Source: Rhodospirillaceae bacterium
Lineage (GTDB): Bacteria > Pseudomonadota > Alphaproteobacteria > DSM-16000 > Inquilinaceae
Assembly: GCA_020638575.1 (NCBI GenBank)
Contig: JACKIH010000003.1
Span: 1,283,501-1,347,500, forward strand
DNA: 64,000 nucleotides
Direction of reading: 5' to 3'
Below, piece after piece: positions 58,265 through 64,000 of the stretch. The first letter of the stretch is position 1. Each line of letters opens with the position of its first letter. A program made the translations under genes and the position numbers. The notes below the pieces were generated by a model. That model worked only from the letters and a program-made list of their open reading frames with translations, did no database searches and had not been told where the DNA came from.

Positions 58265-59125
58265 ATGCCCAGGTTGTTCGCCGCCGTCCTCTTCGCCGTC
58301 TTCGCCGCCGGCACCGGTTCCGCCGGCGCCCAAGCTCTCAACAACGAGGAGCTCTGGGCACGCGCCGCGGCACCCCTGGAGCAAACACCTTGGGGTGGTG
58401 GCCCGCAGGTGTTCGGCAGCTATTCTAACGGCTGTATAGCCGGTGCGGTTCCATTACCTGTCGATGGACCCGGCTATGCGGTGATTCGCACCGCGCGCAA
58501 CCGCTACTGGGGCCACCCCCGGCTGGTGGAGTTCGTGGCGTATATGGGCCGGTTTGCCGCGGACAACGGCCTCGGTACCCTGATGGTGGGAGACCTGGCC
58601 CAGCCGCGCGGCGGGCCGATCAGCGGCCATGCCAGCCACGAGGTCGGGCTCGACGTCGACATCTGGCTGCGCCTGCTGCCCGACGGCACCCTGAGTGCCG
58701 CCGAGCGCGCGGAGCCTGAGGAGATTTCGATGCTGACCGCCGACGGCAGCGCCATCGATCCGGCCCGCTGGAGCGACGCCCAGGTGGCGCTCTACCGCGC
58801 TGCGGCCACCTACCCGCTGACCGCGCGGATCTTCGCCAACCCTCTGATCAAGCAGCAGCTTTGCCGCACGGTGACGGGCGACCGGAGCTGGCTCGCCCGC
58901 GTGGTGCCGTGGTACGGCCATGATGGCCACATGCATGTGCGCCTGACCTGCCCGCCGGACAGTCCCTGGTGCGTCAACCAGACGCCGGTCGACCTGTCGG
59001 ACGACGGCTGCGGCGGGGCGCTGGCGTGGTGGCTGTCCGAGGCGCCCTACCAGCAGACGGGGCCGACCGTGCCGCCGCCGCTGCCGGCCTTGCCGGCGCA
59101 ATGTGCGGTGCTGGCGCCCAACTGA
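58265..59125 (+). CDS. mepA: MepA-like penicillin-insensitive murein endopeptidase
   Basis: A 286-residue periplasmic LAS-type metallopeptidase that cuts D-Ala-meso-DAP crosslinks. A signal peptide (MPRLFAAVLFAVFAAGTGSAGA) is followed by the conserved NGCIAGAVPLPVDGPGYAVIR, RYWGHPRLVEFV, GDLAQPRGGPISGHASHEVGLDVDIW (His and Asp ligands) and VPWYGHDGHMHVRLTCP (His ligands). Length and motifs match MepA. The start ATG at 58265 is used; the ribosome site is weak. Confidence 0.93.
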   Translation: MPRLFAAVLFAVFAAGTGSAGAQALNNEELWARAAAPLEQTPWGGGPQVFGSYSNGCIAGAVPLPVDGPGYAVIRTARNRYWGHPRLVEFVAYMGRFAADNGLGTLMVGDLAQPRGGPISGHASHEVGLDVDIWLRLLPDGTLSAAERAEPEEISMLTADGSAIDPARWSDAQVALYRAAATYPLTARIFANPLIKQQLCRTVTGDRSWLARVVPWYGHDGHMHVRLTCPPDSPWCVNQTPVDLSDDGCGGALAWWLSEAPYQQTGPTVPPPLPALPAQCAVLAPN

Positions 59126-59144
59126 GCTGTTGGCTTCTGCGGGG

Positions 59145-59588
59145 CTAGTGATCCTGCGGCGGCTCGTCGGCCTGGCGCATGGCGGCGGCCAGCGCTTCGA
59201 AGGGCAGCAACACCGAGGCGTGGCGCGTGGGAATGTCGGCCGCCGCCTCCAGGGCGGCCAGCGGCGCCCAGTGGCCGTTCGGCGGCGGCGTGCGCTCGTG
59301 GATCATGCCGGCGAGGGCGGCGTGCGCGGCGTCCACCTCCGCGCGCGTCTGGCCGATCACCCGGTCGGCGATGATCGAGGCCACCGCCTGGCCGAGCGCG
59401 CAGGCTTCGACCCGCTGAGCATAGTCCACCACGCGGCCGTCCTGCATTCGCAGACTGACGGCCACACGGCTGCCACAGATCCGACTTTCCCTGTGGACGC
59501 GTATACAGGGGTCGGGGAGGTCACCTACCCGTGTGATCGCCGCTGCCCATCCGAGGACCTCGAAATCGTACAGGTCGTCTGCTGTCAT
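59145..59588 (-). CDS. IscU-like iron-sulfur scaffold lacking the third cysteine
   Basis: A 147-residue SufE/IscU-fold protein of the alphaproteobacterial class that sits beside folE. Cys38 (SRICGSRV) and Cys63 (EACALGQ) match the first two cluster cysteines of IscU. The third, which in IscU lies in an HCSV motif, is replaced: here the sequence is HASVLLPFEAL, with Ala124 after His123. So it probably does not assemble a cluster in the standard way. It is divergent from folE across 190 bp, and may serve a role in metal or cofactor handling. Confidence 0.85.
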   Translation of the reverse strand: MTADDLYDFEVLGWAAAITRVGDLPDPCIRVHRESRICGSRVAVSLRMQDGRVVDYAQRVEACALGQAVASIIADRVIGQTRAEVDAAHAALAGMIHERTPPPNGHWAPLAALEAAADIPTRHASVLLPFEALAAAMRQADEPPQDH

Positions 59589-59778
59589 CCTGCGATCCCG
59601 CTTGGCGCGTCCAGCCGTGCCACCACCAAACCGTGTATCACGTCGGACTTGAACCACACCCAGACAAGCATATGGTCAAGCCGCGGGCCTTTCGCAGGCG
59701 CGTCAAGATTGGGGAACCTACCCGGCGGCCCGGACTTATATGCCCAATCCTGCCCCACCGATCGAGGATTGCTCATTG

Positions 59779-60420
59779 ATGGACCAAGCGCTGTCATTCG
59801 TCCCGTCGTCAAGCGAGAACGCCGTGGCGCCTGACGGGTGTCCGGCCCAGCGCCCCACGCGTGCCGAGGCCGAAGCCGCCGTGCGCACCTTGCTGGAGTA
59901 TGTCGGCGAGGACCCCTCGCGCGAGGGCTTGGTGGATACGCCGAAGCGCTACGTGCAGGCGTTCGAGGAGTTCTTCGCCGGCTACGGCCAGGACCCGGAA
60001 GACGTGCTGCTCCGCACCTTCGACGAGGTGGCGGGGTACGACGATATTGTGATGCTGCGTGGGGTGCGTCTGGAAAGCCACTGCGAGCACCACATCGTGC
60101 CGATCCTGGGGGTGGCCCATGTGGCCTATCTGCCCACCCGCCGGGTGGTCGGCATCAGCAAGCTCGCCCGCGTCGTGGAGATCTTCTCCAAGCGCCTGCA
60201 AACCCAGGAAAAGCTGACGGCGCAGATCACCGATGCCATCGAGCGGGTGCTGCAGCCCCGCGGCATCGCCGTGATGATCTCCGCGGAACATAGCTGCATG
60301 ACCACCCGCGGCATCCACAAGCCGGGCGTGGCCTGCGTGACCACCCGCTTCACCGGCGCCTTCCGCGACGACCCGCGGATGGAGGACCGCTTCCTGCGCC
60401 TGTGCGCCGAAGGCGGCTGA
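59779..60420 (+). CDS. folE: GTP cyclohydrolase I
   Basis: First step of tetrahydrofolate (and queuosine) synthesis: GTP to dihydroneopterin triphosphate. The 213-residue protein has GEDPSREGLVDTPKRYVQAFEEFFAGYG, the zinc-binding SHCEHHIVPILGVAHVAYLP, GISKLARVVEIFSKRLQTQEKLT and ISAEHSCMTTRGIHKPG with the second zinc Cys. The start at 59779 is favoured by GAGGA ten bases upstream; an ATG at 59740 has none. Confidence 0.95.
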   Translation: MDQALSFVPSSSENAVAPDGCPAQRPTRAEAEAAVRTLLEYVGEDPSREGLVDTPKRYVQAFEEFFAGYGQDPEDVLLRTFDEVAGYDDIVMLRGVRLESHCEHHIVPILGVAHVAYLPTRRVVGISKLARVVEIFSKRLQTQEKLTAQITDAIERVLQPRGIAVMISAEHSCMTTRGIHKPGVACVTTRFTGAFRDDPRMEDRFLRLCAEGG

Positions 60421-60463
60421 CGCCCCATCCCCATCGCTACCATCGGCCGGGCCGCAGGTCCGC

Positions 60464-62128
60464 TCAGTAGGCGCTCGTCATCCGGTTGGTGATGGGATAG
60501 CGGCGGTCGCGCCCGAAGGAGCGGCCCGTCAGCTTCACACCGGGCGGCGCCTGGCGGCGCTTGTATTCCGCCCGGTCCAGCAGCGTCCACACGCGGCTCA
60601 CCGTGGCCTGGTCGTGGCCGCGGGCGACGATGTCCGGCACGCCCAGATCCTCCTCCACCAGGCAGGCGAGGATGGCATCCAGCACGTCGTAGGGCGGCAG
60701 GCTGTCCTCGTCCTTCTGGTCGGGCCTGAGTTCGGCCGACGGCGGCTTGGTGATGATGCGTTCGGGCATGATGCGCCCAGCGGGGCCCTTCAGCCCGTCC
60801 GGCCGGTGCTGGTTGCGCCAGCGCGACAGCGCGAACACGGTGGTCTTGTAAACGTCTTTCAGCACCGAGTAGCCGCCGCTCATGTCGCCGTAGAGGGTGG
60901 CGTAACCGACCGACATTTCCGACTTGTTGCCGGTGGTCAGCAGCATTGATCCGGTGGCGTTGGAAAGACCCATGAGCACGATGGCCCGCGCGCGCGACTG
61001 GATGTTTTCCGCCGTCACGCCCTGGGGCGGCCCGTCGAAGGCTGGCGCCAGCATGCGGCCGAACGCGTCCATGGCCGGCTCGATGGACACGGTGTCGCAT
61101 ACCACGCCCAGCATCTCGGCCGCCGCCGCGGCATCCTCCAGCGAGTGGTCCGATGTGTAGGGCGACGGCAGCATGACGCAGCGCACGCGGTCCGGCCCCA
61201 GCGCGTCCACCGCGCAGGCTGCCGTCAGCGCACTGTCGATACCGCCCGACAGGCCCAGCAGCACGCCGGGAAAGCCGTTCTTGTCCACGTAGTCGCGCAG
61301 GCCCGTGACCATGGCGAGCCAGATCTCCTCCAGGTCCGCGGGCGGCTGCGCCTGGGGGCCGGGCGCACAGGCCCAGCCGCCGTCGGCCTCCCGCTGCCAA
61401 TGGGTGGTCACCACCGCCTCGCGAAACCCCGGCAGCAGCACCGGCACGGTGCGGTCGCGGTTGACGACGAAACTGGCGCCATCGAACACCAGCTCGTCCT
61501 GGCCGCCCACCTGGTTGGCGTAGATCAGCGGCAGGCCGCTCTCCACCACCCGCGACAGGGCGAGTTGCAGGCGCACGTCGGTCTTGCCCGCCTCGAAGGG
61601 GCTGCCGTTGGGCACCACCAGCAGCTCGCCGCCGGTTTCGTGGATGCACTCCACCACGTCGGGCGTCCAGATATCCTCGCAGATCGGCACGCCCAGCCGC
61701 ACCCCGCGCACCTCGATGGGGCCGGGCATGGGACCGGGCTGGAACACGCGCTTTTCGTCGAACACCCCGTAGTTGGGCAGATCGACCTTGTAGCGCGCCC
61801 CGGCGATGGCGCCGCCATCCAGCACCAGCAGTGCGTTGTGCAGCTTGCCGCCGTCCCGCCAGGGGGCCCCCAGCAGCACCGCCGGGCCGCCGTCTGCCGT
61901 GTCGGCCGCCAGCGCGTGCACGGCTTCCGCCACGCGGTCGAGGAAGAACGGCTTCAGCACCAGGTCTTCCGGCGGGTAGCCGCAGATCACCAACTCGGTG
62001 GTGACGAGCAGGTCGGCGCCCTCGGCCGCCGCCTGGGCGCGGGCGGCGCGCAGCTTGGCGAGGTTGCCGGGCATGTCGCCCATCACCGGGTTCAACTGGG
62101 CGATGGCAATGGAAAGCGTGTCGGTCAC
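60464..62128 (-). CDS. nadE: Glutamine-dependent NAD+ synthetase
   Basis: Last step of NAD synthesis: amidates deamido-NAD using glutamine. The 554-residue protein has an N-terminal nitrilase-type glutaminase with catalytic Glu45 (TTELVI), Lys114 (YKVDLP) and Cys150 (VPICEDIW). The C-terminal synthetase has the PP-loop GLSGGIDSALTA, then TGNKSEMSVGYATLYGDMSGGYS and the ending FGRDRRYPITNRM. Start is taken as GTG at 62128. It follows pncB by 71 bp on the same strand, linking NAD salvage and synthesis. Confidence 0.95.
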   Translation of the reverse strand: MTDTLSIAIAQLNPVMGDMPGNLAKLRAARAQAAAEGADLLVTTELVICGYPPEDLVLKPFFLDRVAEAVHALAADTADGGPAVLLGAPWRDGGKLHNALLVLDGGAIAGARYKVDLPNYGVFDEKRVFQPGPMPGPIEVRGVRLGVPICEDIWTPDVVECIHETGGELLVVPNGSPFEAGKTDVRLQLALSRVVESGLPLIYANQVGGQDELVFDGASFVVNRDRTVPVLLPGFREAVVTTHWQREADGGWACAPGPQAQPPADLEEIWLAMVTGLRDYVDKNGFPGVLLGLSGGIDSALTAACAVDALGPDRVRCVMLPSPYTSDHSLEDAAAAAEMLGVVCDTVSIEPAMDAFGRMLAPAFDGPPQGVTAENIQSRARAIVLMGLSNATGSMLLTTGNKSEMSVGYATLYGDMSGGYSVLKDVYKTTVFALSRWRNQHRPDGLKGPAGRIMPERIITKPPSAELRPDQKDEDSLPPYDVLDAILACLVEEDLGVPDIVARGHDQATVSRVWTLLDRAEYKRRQAPPGVKLTGRSFGRDRRYPITNRMTSAY

Positions 62129-62199
62129 GATGCGGATCTCGGCTGCGGGACGAACGTGCGCCGCGGCATCGGCGCCGCCCCCATCAAGGCGCCCGGCAC

Positions 62200-63357
62200 T
62201 TACCGACGCAACAGGAATTCCCGGCCCACCTTCACCCTGGGCACGCCGTCGTATTCCACGATGTCCATGGTGGCGTAGGTCTCCGACCATATCTCCGGCA
62301 GGTAGCTGCCGGTGCCGATCACGTCGATCGGCGCTTCGGCCAGCGCCATCACCCGGCACTTGGCCGGCCCGAAGCCGGAGGAGGCGACGATCTTCACCGT
62401 GTCGAACCCGGCCTCGTCCAGGCATTCGCGGGCGTGGTGCACGGCGGCGGCACTGACGCCGGTGCCGATCAGGTGGCGCAGCTCGGTTTCCGTGCGATAG
62501 CCGCGGATCGCTTCCGGCACGTGGCGCTCCAGCACCGCATAGGACTTGGCGGGGTCGAGCCCCTCGCAGAAGCGGCTGCCCGGCGTGTCCAGCCGGATCG
62601 ACAGGCGGCCGGCGGCGGCAAGATCGGGGAAGCGCCGGGCGACCGCCAGGGAATCGCTGATCTCCTGGCCGAAATAGTCCACCAGGGCGGTCAGCGGCAC
62701 ATCGGGGTGGGTTTCGTGGAACAGCTCGCACGCCCGCACGGTGGAGCCGGCGTAGCCGATCAGCGCGTGCGGCATGGTGCCGAGCCCGCCGGGCTGGCCG
62801 AAATAGGCGGCCGTGGCGTCGGTGGCGTTGCCGATGAAGCCCACCGCCCCGTGCTTGCGCCTGGCCCGGGCGGAGCCGACGCTGGCGGCATAGGCCATCA
62901 GGTCGGCCATTTCCGTGCCGGCGCAGTGGCGCGCGTCCATGGCGAGGAACCCCACCTTGGGCAGGTCGGCGCACATGGAATAGGCGTTGGCGGCGGCCAC
63001 AGAGGCCGGACCGATCTTCTGCAAGAACAGCGTCTCGGCTTCCACCAGGTGCTGGAAGGATCCGGTGAGGTAGAGCAGCGGATCGCCGGCACCGACCCAT
63101 TTGCCTTCCGGATAGCAGAGGTCGACCTCGACCTTGGTGCCGCGCTCGGCGGCCAGCCGCTCCAGCCAGGCCAGCGCCAGCCGCGGAGCGGACACCACCG
63201 GGCGGCGCAGGAACACGGCGTAGGTCACCGGCATGTCGCCGTGGCGGGCGATCACCTGGCGGGTCCGGGTGAAGTAGACGTCGGTCCACTCCGCCAGCTC
63301 GGCATCGCCGGGGACCCGTTGCGAAACCGGCCGGCGGCCGCCCTCCTGCTGGTCCAT
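62200..63357 (-). CDS. pncB: Nicotinate phosphoribosyltransferase (short type)
   Basis: Makes nicotinate mononucleotide from nicotinate and PRPP. The 385-residue protein shows LCYPEGKWVGAGDPLLYLTGSFQHLVEAETLFLQKIGPASVAAANAYSM, DARHCAGTEMADLMAYAASVGSARARRK, HALIGYAGSTV and SGFGPAKCRVM, consistent with the short, archaeal-like NaPRTase family. The ATG at 63357 is set by GGGGG upstream; an ATG at 63378 has no site. With nadE it gives a Preiss-Handler salvage unit. Confidence 0.88.
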   Translation of the reverse strand: MDQQEGGRRPVSQRVPGDAELAEWTDVYFTRTRQVIARHGDMPVTYAVFLRRPVVSAPRLALAWLERLAAERGTKVEVDLCYPEGKWVGAGDPLLYLTGSFQHLVEAETLFLQKIGPASVAAANAYSMCADLPKVGFLAMDARHCAGTEMADLMAYAASVGSARARRKHGAVGFIGNATDATAAYFGQPGGLGTMPHALIGYAGSTVRACELFHETHPDVPLTALVDYFGQEISDSLAVARRFPDLAAAGRLSIRLDTPGSRFCEGLDPAKSYAVLERHVPEAIRGYRTETELRHLIGTGVSAAAVHHARECLDEAGFDTVKIVASSGFGPAKCRVMALAEAPIDVIGTGSYLPEIWSETYATMDIVEYDGVPRVKVGREFLLRR

Positions 63358-63413
63358 GGCCTGCCCCCGATATCCCATGTTCGCGGGGCGAGCCGGCCGT
63401 TGGTGCCGGCCGG

Positions 63414-64000
63414 CTACTCCGCTGCCGCCCGCCGTTCCGCCGCGCGGCTGACGCGGGCCGCCCGCAGGTTCTCTGCGATCAGGAACGCCAGCTCCAGGGC
63501 CTGGGCGGCGTTCAGCCGCGGGTCGCAGGCGGTGTGGTAGCGCTGGCTCAGCGTGTGCTCGCTGATCGCCTGGGCGCCGCCGGTGCATTCGGTGACGTCC
63601 TCGCCGGTCAGCTCGAAATGCACGCCGCCGGGATAGGTGCCTTCCGCCCGGTGCACCTCGAAGAAACCCTGCACCTCCGCCAGGATGCGCTCGAACGGTC
63701 GCGTCTTAAAACCGCTCGACGACTTGACGGTGTTGCCGTGCATGGGATCGCAGGCCCACGCCACCGTGCGGCCTTCCGCCTGCACCCGGCGCACCAGGGG
63801 CGGCAGCAGGTCGGCCACCTTGTCCGAGCCCATGCGGATGATCAGGGTCATCCGGCCGGCCTCGTTCTCCGGGTTCAGCCGGTCGATCAGGCGAATCAGG
63901 TCGTCGCCGTCCAGGCTGGGACCGCACTTCAGCCCGACCGGGTTCTTGATGCCGCGGGCGAATTCCACATGGGCGCCGTCGAGCTGGCGGGTGCGGTCGC
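63414..64000 (-). CDS. Class II DAHP synthase (5' part outside window)
   Basis: C-terminal part of 3-deoxy-7-phosphoheptulonate synthase, first step of aromatic amino acid synthesis. The frame is open to the window edge (RQLDGAHVEFARG). Visible class II motifs are GIKNPVGLKCGPS, MTLIIRMGSDK, WACDPMHGNT and HFELTGEDVTECTGGAQ, which supply metal and phosphoenolpyruvate ligands. The C-terminal tail is alanine/arginine-rich. No regulatory domain is seen in this part. Confidence 0.93.
   Translation of the reverse strand, partial: DRTRQLDGAHVEFARGIKNPVGLKCGPSLDGDDLIRLIDRLNPENEAGRMTLIIRMGSDKVADLLPPLVRRVQAEGRTVAWACDPMHGNTVKSSSGFKTRPFERILAEVQGFFEVHRAEGTYPGGVHFELTGEDVTECTGGAQAISEHTLSQRYHTACDPRLNAAQALELAFLIAENLRAARVSRAAERRAAAE

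Noticed and set aside
62129..63289. Continuous frame joining nadE to an upstream 380-residue segment
   Set aside because: The upstream part overlaps pncB out of frame and is Arg-rich; nadE begins at its normal N-terminus at 62128.

Overview
The window is a GC-rich (roughly 70 percent), densely coding chromosomal segment. It most resembles an alphaproteobacterium of the Rhodospirillales/Azospirillum type. The reasons are the gene order cysG, DUF2849, cysI, cysH, DUF934; an IscU-like scaffold next to folE; a class II DAHP synthase; the alphaproteobacterial ligase-associated repair genes; and hutF-type histidine degradation. This placement comes from gene content and order and has not been tested by a search. 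I see no tRNA, rRNA, CRISPR array, transposase or prophage.

Layout. 1-2.4 kb: the end of a DadA-like amino-acid oxidoreductase and malonyl-CoA decarboxylase. 2.5-7.8 kb: an Lrp-type regulator divergent from an assimilatory sulfate/sulfite reduction operon, with a symmetric operator candidate between them. 7.8-9.4 kb: a nickel/cobalt exporter-type protein with a DUF1007 partner. 9.8-13.9 kb: a lone KpsM-type ABC permease, a degenerate MEMO-AMMECR1 fusion, a small membrane protein and a pentapeptide-repeat protein. 14.1-20.7 kb: the C-P lyase operon phnGHIJKLM with divergent phnF and a perfect 12-bp palindrome between them. 20.8-25.1 kb: histidine utilisation (hutF, hutI, hutH). 25.3-28.3 kb: a membrane GGDEF-EAL protein. 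28.3-31.6 kb: LysR regulator, glutathionyl-hydroquinone reductase, pirin and MarR regulator.

31.9-37.1 kb is a surface-polysaccharide locus (two GT2 glycosyltransferases, Wzz, GT4, Wzy-like ligase/polymerase) that begins next to a conspicuous AT-rich island. 37.1-42.3 kb holds an AstE/AspA-type deacylase, bacteriohemerythrin, a proline-rich membrane-anchored protein of unknown function, and a NUDIX/membrane protein/MFS exporter set. 42.4-45.8 kb holds a Tat-exported PhoX phosphatase with an upstream Pho box, a 97-residue Tat-exported mini-protein with two Ca-loop-like repeats, and a 29-codon ORF coupled to a SnoaL-like gene. 45.8-47.1 kb encodes cyclopropane fatty acid synthase.

47.2-55.6 kb is a DNA repair block: photolyase, PdeM phosphoesterase, Lhr-like helicase, an unknown 237-residue protein, MBL-fold exonuclease and ATP-dependent DNA ligase. 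55.7-64 kb contains a PAS histidine kinase, MepA endopeptidase, an IscU-like protein without its third cysteine, folE, NAD synthetase, nicotinate phosphoribosyltransferase and the C-terminal part of a class II DAHP synthase.

Phosphorus acquisition is the clearest shared theme: C-P lyase takes phosphate from phosphonates and PhoX takes it from extracellular esters, and each has a recognisable cis-element. The least explained items are the Tat mini-protein, the MEMO-AMMECR1 fusion, the unknown gene inside the repair block and the proline-rich protein.
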